Shown piece by piece: positions 1-8,673 of a DNA stretch of 64,000 bases. Source of the DNA: Gluconacetobacter johannae (GTDB lineage Bacteria; Pseudomonadota; Alphaproteobacteria; Acetobacterales; Acetobacteraceae); assembly GCF_014174305.1 (NCBI RefSeq), contig NZ_JABEQH010000010.1, positions 62,001-126,000 of the forward strand, read 5' to 3'. The notes below the pieces were generated by a model. That model worked only from the letters and a program-made list of their open reading frames with translations, was not told the DNA's origin and did no database searches. How positions within the stretch are numbered: the stretch's first letter is position 1; each line of letters opens with the position of its first letter. The translations under genes were made by a program, and so were the position numbers.

Positions 1-160
1 CATCGCCACCGCCGACTGGCCGACCCCGGCCCCCCGGCCCCGGGATTCCCGCCTGAACTGCACCAAGCTCCACCGAACCTTCGGCATCCGCCTGCCCTAC
101 TGGCGCGACAGCCTCGCCCGCACGGTTTCGGCCATCATGGCCGCCGACCCCGCGCCCTAG
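1..160 (+). CDS. rmlD: dTDP-4-dehydrorhamnose reductase, C-terminal end (partial)
   Basis: Only the last 52 codons are in the window; the stop TAG is at 158-160. The readable tail contains PAPRPRDSRLNCTKL followed by FGIRLPYWRDSL, which matches the conserved C-terminus of RmlD/RfbD (P-x-R-P-x-x-S-x-L, then G-x-x-L-P-x-W). RmlD reduces dTDP-4-keto-L-rhamnose to dTDP-L-rhamnose in the cytoplasm, the last step of rhamnose donor synthesis. The glycosyltransferase 12 bases downstream on the same strand is probably part of the same surface-polysaccharide operon. The identification rests on this short tail only. Confidence 0.8.
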   Translation, partial: IATADWPTPAPRPRDSRLNCTKLHRTFGIRLPYWRDSLARTVSAIMAADPAP

Positions 161-172
161 ACCGGCCGGCCG

Positions 173-1207
173 ATGGACGCGCTCCGTTTCATCGACGACC
201 TCGCGCCCGCCGGCAGCCTGTCCGGGGCCGAGGCGGCCGGGGATCATGCCGCCCTCGCGCCCCGACGACCGGCGGGCGCGGCGCGCGCGCTTCCGGTGAC
301 GATCGTGCTGTCGGTTTATAACGGGGCGGCGTTCCTGCCGGCGCAGCTCCGCTCGATCCTGGCGCAGACCTGCACGAACTGGACGATCCTGTGGCGCGAC
401 GACGGGTCGTCGGACGGCTCGGCCGGGATCATGCGCGCATTCCAGCACGGCGCGGGCGCGGGCCGATGTGTCGAGATCGACGCGTCGGGCCGGCATCTGG
501 GCATCGCGCCCTCCTATCTGCGGCTGCTGCGCGCGGCGCCACGCGGGTCGGTCATCGCCTTCGCCGACCAGGACGACGTGTGGCTGCCCGACAAGATCCG
601 GCGCGGGCTGGACCATCTGGGCCGCCTGCCCGCCGACCGGCCCGCCTTGTATTGCGGGCGGCAGATCCTGGTAGACCGCGACCTGCGAACCATCGGCCTG
701 TCGCCCGGCCACGCCGCCACGCCCTGCTTCCTGGCGGCGTTGACGCAGAATGCCGCGACGGGCTGCACCATCATGTTCAACGACGCCGCGCGGGCGGTGA
801 TCGAGGCCTGCGCCCCGCCGCCGCCGCCGGTGCTGCACGACTGGTGGGCCTACCTGCTGGTGCTGGGCGCGGGGGGCGTGGCGCATGTCGATCCCTGCCC
901 GATGGTGCTGTATCGCCAGCATCCCGACAACGCCGTGGGCGCGCCGGGCCTGCCGGCCGTGCGCGCCCTGCGCGCGCTGCGGCGCGGCCCGCGCGCCTTC
1001 ATGAACGTGTTCCGCCAGACTGTCGGCCAGTTGCTGGCCCAGGACGACGTGCTGACCGACAGCGCCCGCCGGGACCTGGCGCACATCGGCCGCGCCCTGC
1101 GCGGCGGCCACCGCGATCGGCTGCGCCTGCTCGGGGCGATGCCGGCGATGGCCCGTCACGGCGCGGTCGAAAACCTGGTGTTCCGCCTGTGGCTGTTCGT
1201 CGGGTAA
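173..1207 (+). CDS. GT2 glycosyltransferase, rhamnosyltransferase-like
   Basis: A 344-residue protein with a GT-A (family 2) catalytic domain starting near residue 41: the nucleotide-binding strand VTIVLSVYNG, then DDGSSDGS at about 77-83 and the metal/sugar-nucleotide motif ADQDDVW at about 131-137. The first 40 residues are low-complexity and may not all be translated; no Met is available between residue 1 and the domain. The DQDDVW motif is common in rhamnosyltransferase-type GT2 enzymes, and the gene lies 12 bases after rmlD, so transfer of rhamnose to an O-antigen or exopolysaccharide is a reasonable inference. The acceptor cannot be told from sequence. Confidence 0.8.
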   Translation: MDALRFIDDLAPAGSLSGAEAAGDHAALAPRRPAGAARALPVTIVLSVYNGAAFLPAQLRSILAQTCTNWTILWRDDGSSDGSAGIMRAFQHGAGAGRCVEIDASGRHLGIAPSYLRLLRAAPRGSVIAFADQDDVWLPDKIRRGLDHLGRLPADRPALYCGRQILVDRDLRTIGLSPGHAATPCFLAALTQNAATGCTIMFNDAARAVIEACAPPPPPVLHDWWAYLLVLGAGGVAHVDPCPMVLYRQHPDNAVGAPGLPAVRALRALRRGPRAFMNVFRQTVGQLLAQDDVLTDSARRDLAHIGRALRGGHRDRLRLLGAMPAMARHGAVENLVFRLWLFVG

Positions 1208-1237
1208 TACCAACCCACCTTGAGAGTGACGTATAAC

Positions 1238-1351
1238 CAGGGCTCTGCCCTGGACCCGACAGGGCCTGAGGCCCTGCACCCCAATCATTTGATAACAAAT
1301 GGGTTTCCAAAGGGCGACTGCCCTTTGGTGGGTCAAGGGCAACGCCCTTGG
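1238..1351. repeat. Intergenic palindromic repeat cluster (copy R1)
   Basis: Four short palindromes stand in a row: CCAGGGCTCTGCCCTGG (1238-1254), CAGGGCCTGAGGCCCTG (1260-1276), a CCAAAGGGC/GCCCTTTGG pair (1307-1328) and CAAGGGCAACGCCCTTG (1334-1350). The same units recur at 15921, 32783, 35595, 40578 and 62341. This copy separates the convergent GT2 and DUF1501 genes and could act as a bidirectional terminator or REP-like element. Confidence 0.75.
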
Positions 1352-1394
1352 CGGGGACATCTCATGCGTCAGTCTTGCCGAAAGTTGTTATATA

Positions 1395-2594
1395 TCAGGC
1401 CTGTAAGAGACCGTTCTCCGGCGTGACCGGGCTGCCGGGGAAAACGCGCTTCAGCGCCGCGCGGTTCAGGCCCAGGTGATCGCGCAGGACGCCGCTCGCC
1501 ACCGCGCGCAGATCGGTGGTCGGCGCGAGGTCGCGGTTCTCGAAAAGCTGGTCCGGCCGCAAGCCCGGCCATGTGCCGCGCACGCGGCCCCCCGCCACCG
1601 GGCCGCCCAGCAGGAAGGCCACCGTGCCGGTGCCATGGTCGGTGCCGCCCGTGCCGTTCATCCGCACCGTGCGGCCGAATTCGGTCATCACCAGCACCAC
1701 CGTGCGCCCCCAGGCCGGCCCGAGCGCGCGCCGCAGCGCCGCCAGCCCCGCGTCGAGCTGGGCCAGCGGGGCGTTCAGCCGTCCTTTCTGCGCGGCATGC
1801 GTATCCCATCCCCCCGCTTCGAGCGCCGCGACGCGCGGTCCGTGCGGGTCGGCCAGGATGCGCCCCGCCGCGTCGGCCAGGACCGCGAAGGCGCCGGGCC
1901 GGCGGCCATCGGGCGCGCGCGGCGCCCCGCCCCCCAGCACGTCGTCCGAAAAACCGCGCGCCTTCAACCCATTGCGGAATGCCGCGCCCGTTACGGGGTC
2001 GGCGGCGTTCAGCGCGGCGATGCGCGCATACAGGTCGTCATCCGGATGCTGCCCGGCCACGGGCGCGAAGCTGCCGACCCGCGCCGGGCCGCGCAGCAGC
2101 AGCGGCACAGTCAGCCCCATCGCCAGGCCGTTGCCGTCCACGCGCGACGCGACCCAGGGCAGGCTTGAGACGACGCGATTGAGCCAGCCGGTGTCCAGCC
2201 GTTCATCGGCGCCGCTTTCCAGATAATCCTGGGCGTCGAAATGCGAGCGGCTGCGATAATGCCCGGCAACGGCATGGATCGGCGTCATCTGCCCGGCCGC
2301 ATAAAGGTCGTGCAGGCCGGCCAGCGCGGGATGCAGGCCGTAGAATCCCCCCAGGTCGCGCATGCCGCCCGCCTGGCCCGGTTCGGGCAGCAGCAGGTCG
2401 CGGCGCCAGGACGCCAGATCCGCATCGCCATAGGGCGTGACGACAGCCATGCCGTCCAGCGCGCCGCGCAGGATTACGACCACCAGGCGCGGATCGTCCG
2501 CGCCGGCGGCGGGGGCGGCGAGCGCCAGCGAGGAGCGGCCGAGCATCCAGCTCGCGGTCAGGCCGAGAAAGGCGGAGCGGCGACGGATCGGCAT
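1395..2594 (-). CDS. DUF1501 domain protein, Tat-exported
   Basis: Predicted 399 residues. The N-terminus MPIRRRSAFLGLTASWML followed by an Ala-rich stretch resembles a twin-arginine signal peptide, so the protein is probably exported folded to the periplasm. The body matches the DUF1501 family, which has an alkaline-phosphatase-like fold: VVILRGALDGMAVVTPYGD near the start and TEFGRTVRMNGTGGTDHGTG near the C-terminus. The ATG at 2594 was chosen because it yields the signal peptide and lies 2 bases after the stop of the upstream DUF1800 gene, so the two are almost certainly co-transcribed. DUF1800/DUF1501 pairs are widespread but biochemically undefined; no substrate can be assigned. Confidence 0.85.
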   Translation of the reverse strand: MPIRRRSAFLGLTASWMLGRSSLALAAPAAGADDPRLVVVILRGALDGMAVVTPYGDADLASWRRDLLLPEPGQAGGMRDLGGFYGLHPALAGLHDLYAAGQMTPIHAVAGHYRSRSHFDAQDYLESGADERLDTGWLNRVVSSLPWVASRVDGNGLAMGLTVPLLLRGPARVGSFAPVAGQHPDDDLYARIAALNAADPVTGAAFRNGLKARGFSDDVLGGGAPRAPDGRRPGAFAVLADAAGRILADPHGPRVAALEAGGWDTHAAQKGRLNAPLAQLDAGLAALRRALGPAWGRTVVLVMTEFGRTVRMNGTGGTDHGTGTVAFLLGGPVAGGRVRGTWPGLRPDQLFENRDLAPTTDLRAVASGVLRDHLGLNRAALKRVFPGSPVTPENGLLQA

Positions 2595-2596
2595 GT

Positions 2597-3904
2597 CTAG
2601 CGCCTCTGGAATTCGGGGGAGGAGAACAGCAGCGTCAGCCCGTCCCGCCGTGCGCCGGCATGGCGGATCGCCTCGATGGTGGCGGGGCGCAACGCAGGGC
2701 CGAGCGCCGCATGGGCGATGTCGAGCGGATCCGCGTCGGGGGCGAAGGCCGCAAGCCGGTACGACCAGTCCGCCCGCGCCAGCAGGTCGGCGGGCGCCGA
2801 CCAGTCGGCCGCGCGGTCGCTCCAGCCATTGGGCAGCGGCGCCGTCCACAGGGGCTGCCCGAGCGAGGCGAAGCCGCCAAACAGGATATGCGCGGGCGCA
2901 TGCGGGTCGCCCGGCGCGCTCGGCGCGCCGCCGAGACCCAGCGCGCGCATCGCCGCCGTCGCGAAATCCATCGGCGTGCGGAACTTGACGCCGGGCCGTC
3001 CGGCATCCGGCAGGTCGACCAGCGCCGCCGCGGCCGCCCCCAGATCGCCCTGCGTATCGTGCAGCACGCCCGCGACATGCGCCACATCGCGCGGCGGCGG
3101 CGTGTCCGAGACGAACTGGCCCACCATCCGGGTCGCGATATGGCGGTAGGTCGCGGGATGGGTGCCGAGGAAGCGCAGCGCCTGCACGCCCCCCTCCTCG
3201 CCTTCGGGAAAGACGCGGCCCATCAGCGTCTTCTCGCCCGGCTCATGCGCGGCGGGCCGAAAGACGAAGCCGGGCCGATCGGCCTTCATGTCCACGCCCC
3301 ACCCGGTGAGGATCGCGGCGAAGCTCGTCACGTCCGCCTGGCTGTAGCCGGCCAGCGGCGAGACGGTGTGCAGCTCCAGGCACTCGCGCGCCAGATTCTC
3401 GTTCAGGCCGCGATGGCGCCGCAGCCCCGCGCGGCTGTTCGGCCCGATCGACGATATATTGTCCAGATAGAGCAGCATGGCCGGGTGGCGCATGACCGCC
3501 AGCAGCAGGTCGGAAAAGCGCGCGGTCACGTTCGGGCGGATCGCTTCGCGCATATAGGGGCCGGCGACCGCGCGGGTGCCGCCCTGTCGCATGCTGACCG
3601 TGAAATGATTGCACCAGAACCAGGCCAGGCGCTCGCGGAACGGCTGTTCCGTCAGCAGCAGGGCGTCGAGCTGCGCCGCGACCTCGGCCGCGAACAGCGG
3701 CTTGACCAGAGGATCGCCCGGCATCCTGTCCCGCCGCTGCCGGCGCAGCGCGACCAGCCCGTCGGCGCTGTCGCCCAGGCCGGAAAAAATCGCCGCATCC
3801 GGGGCCGCGAGCTGCGCGCGCAGCCAGCCGCGCGGGTCGTCCGGCAGCGGCGCGTTGCCCCGCCGCCCCCAGCCGAACCCCGTCAGTGCGGCGGAACGTT
3901 GCAT
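2597..3904 (-). CDS. DUF1800 family protein
   Basis: Predicted 435 residues. It shows the family features RERLAWFWCNHFTVS, the segment LLYLDNISSIGPNSRAGLRR, NENLARECLELHTVS and, further on, GYSQADVTSFAAILTGW. The start MQRSAALTGFGWG at 3904 is preceded by a perfect GGAGG five bases upstream; the reading frame stays open further upstream but lacks such a site. DUF1800 proteins are nearly always encoded beside a DUF1501 partner, as here, and the partner's Tat signal suggests a periplasmic complex. No catalytic role is established. The gene is divergent from the diguanylate cyclase across 165 bases that must hold both promoters. Confidence 0.85.
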   Translation of the reverse strand: MQRSAALTGFGWGRRGNAPLPDDPRGWLRAQLAAPDAAIFSGLGDSADGLVALRRQRRDRMPGDPLVKPLFAAEVAAQLDALLLTEQPFRERLAWFWCNHFTVSMRQGGTRAVAGPYMREAIRPNVTARFSDLLLAVMRHPAMLLYLDNISSIGPNSRAGLRRHRGLNENLARECLELHTVSPLAGYSQADVTSFAAILTGWGVDMKADRPGFVFRPAAHEPGEKTLMGRVFPEGEEGGVQALRFLGTHPATYRHIATRMVGQFVSDTPPPRDVAHVAGVLHDTQGDLGAAAAALVDLPDAGRPGVKFRTPMDFATAAMRALGLGGAPSAPGDPHAPAHILFGGFASLGQPLWTAPLPNGWSDRAADWSAPADLLARADWSYRLAAFAPDADPLDIAHAALGPALRPATIEAIRHAGARRDGLTLLFSSPEFQRR

Positions 3905-4069
3905 GACGGCCTCCATTCCATGCGATGGCGGCGATCCTACGGTGTAGAGTAGCCCGGACCAAGGCCCTGATGTATCGAAGCGGACGGGCAATCCCGACCG
4001 CTGCCCCGCCTCGATCGCCAGCCGGCCCCTGGACACCCCTCACCCGGATCGTGGACGAACGACATTCCG

Positions 4070-5245
4070 ATGCTTCTGCCCCTGACCATCATCCTGGTGA
4101 TCCTGCTGACCAGCAGCAATTATATCGGCGCGTGGCTGCAGGACCGCCGGCAGGTGGCGATGCTGTGGATGACGGCGTCGGCCCTGCTGGAGGCGGCGTC
4201 CTTCGCCGTCCGCATCCTGTGGTCGTCCCTGCCGGGGCTGATCCTCTCGACCGTGGGGGTGATGGAGGCGATCGGCTTCATCTGGATGGCCTGCCGGACG
4301 ACGCGCGGACGACGGGTGCCGCCCTGGATGGTCCTGGCGCCGGGGGCGGCGGGGCTGGCGCTGTATCTGGCCCTGGGGTTTGGGGATCATCCCGACCTGC
4401 GGGTGGTCGCCAACAATCTGCTGGCCGCGCTGCTGTTCGCCACCGCCACGGCGGAATTGCTGCGGGGCGGCGGGGACAGGCTGGTCAGCAGATGGTGGGT
4501 CGCGGGTATCCTGGGCACCGAAAGCATGGTCTGCCTCGGCCATGCCCTGGTGGTCGCCCGGCTGTCCGGCGGCGATCCGGCCACCGACGCGGCGCATCGC
4601 GGGCTGCTGTTCATCGCCTTGTCCTCGCTGGTCCTGATGATGCTGCTCAGCGCCGGCATGGTGGCGCTGGTGAAGGAACAGACCGAACGGCACCATCGGC
4701 GGATGGCCGGGCTGGACGCCCTGACCGGCCTGGGCAACCGACGCCGCCTGAACGAATGCCTGGAGCACGCGGTGCCGCAGGCCGGCCGAAGCGGCCGGCC
4801 CCTGGCCGTCGTCATGATCGATGTCGATTGTTTCAAGGCCTACAACGACCGCTATGGCCACCTGGCGGGCGACGGTTGCCTGCGCGCCATCGCCGGCGCG
4901 CTGCAGGGCGGCCTGGTGCGGCGCAGCGACCTTGTCATGCGCTATGGCGGCGAGGAGTTCGTGGTGCTGCTGCCCGACACCTCCGCCGCCGAGGCGGTGC
5001 GGATCGCCGAACGGCTGCGCCTGGCGGTGCGCGGCCTGGGCCTGCCCCACGCGGGGCGCGAGGACGGGGTGGTCACGATCAGCCTGGGCGTGGCGGTGCT
5101 GGAACCGGGGGCGGGACCGATGGATGGCGCAGCCCTGCTGGGGGCGGTGGACCTGGCCCTGTACGAGGCCAAGCGGCGCGGACGGGACCAGAGCGTATCC
5201 TACCCGCACATGCAGCCCGAACCCGTCGCGATCACCGCACCGTAG
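4070..5245 (+). CDS. Membrane-anchored diguanylate cyclase (GGDEF)
   Basis: A 391-residue protein. Residues 1 to about 203 form six or seven hydrophobic segments, an uncharacterised membrane sensor. The GGDEF domain follows: LDALTGLGNRRRL at about 215-227, MIDVDCFKAYND at about 249-260 and the active-site signature GGEEF at 293-297. The allosteric I-site RxxD is intact (R284, D287), five residues before the signature. The protein should therefore make cyclic di-GMP from two GTP and be product-inhibited. No EAL domain is present. It is transcribed away from the DUF1800 gene and is followed by a strong hairpin at 5254-5306. Confidence 0.92.
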   Translation: MLLPLTIILVILLTSSNYIGAWLQDRRQVAMLWMTASALLEAASFAVRILWSSLPGLILSTVGVMEAIGFIWMACRTTRGRRVPPWMVLAPGAAGLALYLALGFGDHPDLRVVANNLLAALLFATATAELLRGGGDRLVSRWWVAGILGTESMVCLGHALVVARLSGGDPATDAAHRGLLFIALSSLVLMMLLSAGMVALVKEQTERHHRRMAGLDALTGLGNRRRLNECLEHAVPQAGRSGRPLAVVMIDVDCFKAYNDRYGHLAGDGCLRAIAGALQGGLVRRSDLVMRYGGEEFVVLLPDTSAAEAVRIAERLRLAVRGLGLPHAGREDGVVTISLGVAVLEPGAGPMDGAALLGAVDLALYEAKRRGRDQSVSYPHMQPEPVAITAP

Positions 5246-5253
5246 CCACCAGA

Positions 5254-5306
5254 GCCTGTCTGAAAATGCGCGCCGGATCGCCGCCAGGATGCATTTTCAA
5301 ACAGGC
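5254..5306. terminator. Bidirectional hairpin between convergent genes
   Basis: GCCTGTCTGAAAATGC (5254-5269) pairs with GCATTTTCAAACAGGC (5291-5306), a 16-base stem with a single G-T mismatch and a 21-base loop. It lies between the ends of the diguanylate cyclase (+) and the RND permease (-) and overlaps the stop of the latter (5297). A role in transcription termination for both genes is inferred; neither side has a long T run. Confidence 0.6.
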
Positions 5307-8300
5307 GTGTGGCGATCCACCGCGTCGGGCGGCGGCAGGATATGCCCGCGCCAGCGCCGCGACAGCCTGCGTACGACCCAGGCGCGGACGCGTTCCAGCA
5401 GCAGATAGACAACCGGCGTGGTATAGAGCGTCAGAAGCTGGCTCATCGCCAGGCCGCCGACCACCGCGATGCCCAGCGGCCGGCGCAGTTCGATCCCGTA
5501 GCCGGCGCTGACGATCAGCGGCACCGCGCCGAAGGCGGCGGCCAGCGTCGTCATCAGGATCGGCCGGAAGCGCTTGGCGCAGGCCTCGCGGATCGCGGCC
5601 TCGGGCGACATGGCGCCATCGCGTTCGGCATGCAGGGCGAAATCCACCATCAGGATCGCGTTCTTCTTCACGATGCCCACCAGCAGGATCATCCCGATCA
5701 TCGCGATCAGCGAGAATTCCTGCCCGCTGAGCCACAGGGCCAGCACCGCGCCCACCGTCGCCGACGGCAGGGTGGACAGGATGGTCAGGGGATGGATGTA
5801 GCTTTCGTACAGGATGCCCAGCGTCACGTACATCGTCGCCAGCGCCGCCAGGAACACCAGAAGCTGGTTCAGCATCGCCGTCTGGAACTGCGCCGCCTGG
5901 CCGGTGAAGCCGCCCTGGATGGTGCCGGGGACGTGCATGCGGACCATCGTCGCCTCGATCTCGGCCGTGGCGTCGCCCAGCGTCCTGTTCTTCGCCAGGT
6001 TGAACGAGATGGCGCCGGACACGAACCCGCCGCGATGCCCGACCGAGATCGAGGTCGGCCGCATGTCCATCCGCGCCACCACCGGCAGCGGCACCATCGT
6101 CTCGACGCTGGAGGACACGGCCGAGCCGCTGGAGGCCCCGGCCCCGCCGGCCAACCGGTTGGCCACGGCGTTGCGGAACGATTGCTGGCTCAACATCGTG
6201 GCCCGCGACGCCGCCTGCCCGTCATCGAGGCGCACCCGCACCGTGTTGGACACCGTGCCCCCGCCCGCCGTCCCGCCGGCGGTCGAGACCCGGAAGGCCT
6301 GCATCACGTCCGGCGCCTGGCGATAGGGCGGCGCGACCTCCATGACCACATGGTAGGTCGCAAGCGGCGTCGAGATGCTCGACGCGCTGCGCTGGCCGTA
6401 CGCGTCGAACAGGGCGCTGCCGATCAGTTGCGGCGTAATCAGGTAGCGCGCGGCCGCGTCGCGCGCGATCTCGACATGGACGGCCGAGGCGCGGTCGGTC
6501 AGGTTGGTGGTGACGTCGGTCATCACCTTGCTGCCCTGCAGCGCCTGGGTCAGCCGGGGCACCCAGCTGTAGATATCCTCGGCATTGTCGCTCCGCAGGA
6601 CATAGCGATAGGCGCCCTGCTGCTGCCGGCCGCCGCCGCCGTTGATGTCGCCCGCCGAAAACACCGACAGCCGCAGCCCCGTCAGGCCCGTCAGGCGCTT
6701 GCGGATGCGCGCGATCATCTCGTCCGGGCCGTCGGTGCGGTCGCGCTTGCCGATCATCTGGGCGAAGGCCTGGCCCTCGACCCGCGTATCGCCCGAGAAC
6801 GCGGCCACCGATTCGGTGTCGGGGTCGGCCATCATGGCGTCGCCGACGGCGCGGATCTTGCGCTCCATCGTCTGGAAGGACACCGATTCGTCCCCCCGGA
6901 AATAGCCGACGATCAGGGCCACGTCCTGCTTGGGGATAATGTTCTTGGGCATCAGGACGATGATGCCCACGGTCGCCGCCAGGCTGAGCGGCAGGGTGGA
7001 CAGCACCCACCAGCGATGCCGCAGCGCCCGGTCCAGCGAGCGCACATAGACATGCAGCACCGCCTCGAACGCCGCCTCGATCCCGTCCGAGAGGCGGCGC
7101 AGCGCGCGGCGCGCCGGCGAGGCGCCGCGCGGCAGGGGCGCAGTGTGGCCGACATCGAGCAGCAGGCTGCACATCATCGGCGTCAGGCTGACCGACAGGA
7201 ACAGCGACACCACCACCGTCATCGCCAGGGTCATCGCGAATTCGTAGAACACCTTGCCGGCCGTGCCGGACATCAGCAGCAGCGGCAGGAACACCGCCAC
7301 CAGCGAGATCGTGATCGACAGCACGGTGAACGCGATCTCGCGCGAGCCGAGCAGCGCGGCCTCCAGCCGCCCCATCCCGGCCTCCATGTGGCGGGCGATG
7401 TTTTCCACTACCACGATCGCGTCGTCGACCACGAAGCCGGTGGCGATGGTCAGCGCCATCAGCGACAGCGTGTCCAGCGAGAACCCCAGCAGGTACATCG
7501 CCGCCAGCGTCCCGGCCAGCGAGATGGGCACCGTCACCGCCGGAATCAGCGTCGAGCGCGGCGCGCGCAGGAACACCAGCACCACCCCCACCACCAGCAG
7601 CACCGAGACCAGCAGCGTCCATTGCGTGTCGGCCAGCGAGGCGCGGATGGTGATCGACCGGTCCATCGCCGGCGTCAGGGTCATGCCGGCGGGCAGCGCG
7701 CCCTTCATCGCCGGCATCCGCGCGCGGATCTGGTCCATCACGCGGATGACGTTGGCGCCGGGCTGCGAGCGGACCACGGCCATGACCGCGCGATGGCCGT
7801 TGAAATAGCCGGTCTCGCGTTCGTTCTCGACCCCGTCGGCCACGGTGGCCACGTCGGCCAGCCGGACCGGCCGGCCGTCGCGATACCCCACCACCAGGTC
7901 GCGATACTGGGCGGCGTGCCGGGCCTGGTCGTTGGTCGACAGGCTGTAGCGTTGCGGCCCGACATCGACGAAGCCCTTGGGCGTGTTGGCGTTGGCCGAG
8001 GCCAGGGCCGAGCGGACGTCCTCGAACCCGATGCCGTACTTGAACAGGGGGAAGGGATTCATCTCCACCCGCACGGCGGGGGACGAACTGCCGACCAGTT
8101 CGATCCAGCCGACGCCCTTGATCTGCGCCAGCATCGGCTGGAGGCGCGTCGTCATGACGTCGTACAGCTCGGCCACCGGCCGGGTGTCCGATGTCAGCGC
8201 CATCACCATGATGGGGCTGTCGGCGGGGTTGGCCTTCCAGTATTGCGGCACCATCCGCAGGGTGGTGGGCATGTCCTGCGTCGCCGCCCGCAGCGCCGCC

Positions 8301-8626
8301 TGCACGTCGTTGGCCGCCCCGTCGATGTTCCGGCTGTCGTCGAAGGTCAGCAGGATGAACGAGGTGCCGTCGGTGGAATCGGATTCGATCTCGCTGATGC
8401 CGGCGATCTGCCCCAGGCGCCGCTCCAGCGGCGTCGTCACCGAACTGGCCATCTGCTGCGGCGACGATCCCGGCTGGGTCGCGACGACATAGATGATGGG
8501 CACCGAGATGTTCGGCAGGTCGCCCACCGGCAGCACGCGATAGGCGAACAGCCCCGCCATCACCAGCGCCAGCGAAATCAGGGTCGTGGCCACCGGCCGC
8601 AGGATGAAGGGGCGACAGGGATTCAT
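5297..8626 (-). CDS. RND efflux permease (HAE1/AcrB-MdtB type)
   Basis: A 1109-residue inner-membrane proton-driven drug or solute exporter. It starts with the family N-terminus FILRPVATTLISLALVMAG, continues with GDLPNISVPIIYVVATQPGSSP, and carries the paired proton-relay aspartates in the TM4 motif GFVVDDAIVVVENI near residue 400. The second half repeats the fold, ending with TLYTTPVVYLLLERVRAWV. It is somewhat longer than the usual 1030-1050 residues, with extra Ser/Gly-rich sequence in the second periplasmic half. No membrane-fusion protein or outer-membrane channel is encoded next to it, so it must use partners made elsewhere. The gene 48 bases upstream is a purine/cytosine-type permease on the same strand. 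Confidence 0.93.
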   Translation of the reverse strand: MNPCRPFILRPVATTLISLALVMAGLFAYRVLPVGDLPNISVPIIYVVATQPGSSPQQMASSVTTPLERRLGQIAGISEIESDSTDGTSFILLTFDDSRNIDGAANDVQAALRAATQDMPTTLRMVPQYWKANPADSPIMVMALTSDTRPVAELYDVMTTRLQPMLAQIKGVGWIELVGSSSPAVRVEMNPFPLFKYGIGFEDVRSALASANANTPKGFVDVGPQRYSLSTNDQARHAAQYRDLVVGYRDGRPVRLADVATVADGVENERETGYFNGHRAVMAVVRSQPGANVIRVMDQIRARMPAMKGALPAGMTLTPAMDRSITIRASLADTQWTLLVSVLLVVGVVLVFLRAPRSTLIPAVTVPISLAGTLAAMYLLGFSLDTLSLMALTIATGFVVDDAIVVVENIARHMEAGMGRLEAALLGSREIAFTVLSITISLVAVFLPLLLMSGTAGKVFYEFAMTLAMTVVVSLFLSVSLTPMMCSLLLDVGHTAPLPRGASPARRALRRLSDGIEAAFEAVLHVYVRSLDRALRHRWWVLSTLPLSLAATVGIIVLMPKNIIPKQDVALIVGYFRGDESVSFQTMERKIRAVGDAMMADPDTESVAAFSGDTRVEGQAFAQMIGKRDRTDGPDEMIARIRKRLTGLTGLRLSVFSAGDINGGGGRQQQGAYRYVLRSDNAEDIYSWVPRLTQALQGSKVMTDVTTNLTDRASAVHVEIARDAAARYLITPQLIGSALFDAYGQRSASSISTPLATYHVVMEVAPPYRQAPDVMQAFRVSTAGGTAGGGTVSNTVRVRLDDGQAASRATMLSQQSFRNAVANRLAGGAGASSGSAVSSSVETMVPLPVVARMDMRPTSISVGHRGGFVSGAISFNLAKNRTLGDATAEIEATMVRMHVPGTIQGGFTGQAAQFQTAMLNQLLVFLAALATMYVTLGILYESYIHPLTILSTLPSATVGAVLALWLSGQEFSLIAMIGMILLVGIVKKNAILMVDFALHAERDGAMSPEAAIREACAKRFRPILMTTLAAAFGAVPLIVSAGYGIELRRPLGIAVVGGLAMSQLLTLYTTPVVYLLLERVRAWVVRRLSRRWRGHILPPPDAVDRHTPV

Positions 8627-8673
8627 GCGGCGCGGGTCATCGGCGGGTCATGATCCTTATCCACGGGCCACGG

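Noticed and set aside
5309-8653. A 1114-codon plus-strand frame opposite the RND permease.
   Set aside because: It is His/Arg/Gln-rich antisense sequence with no domain, whereas the minus strand encodes a complete RND permease with all motifs.
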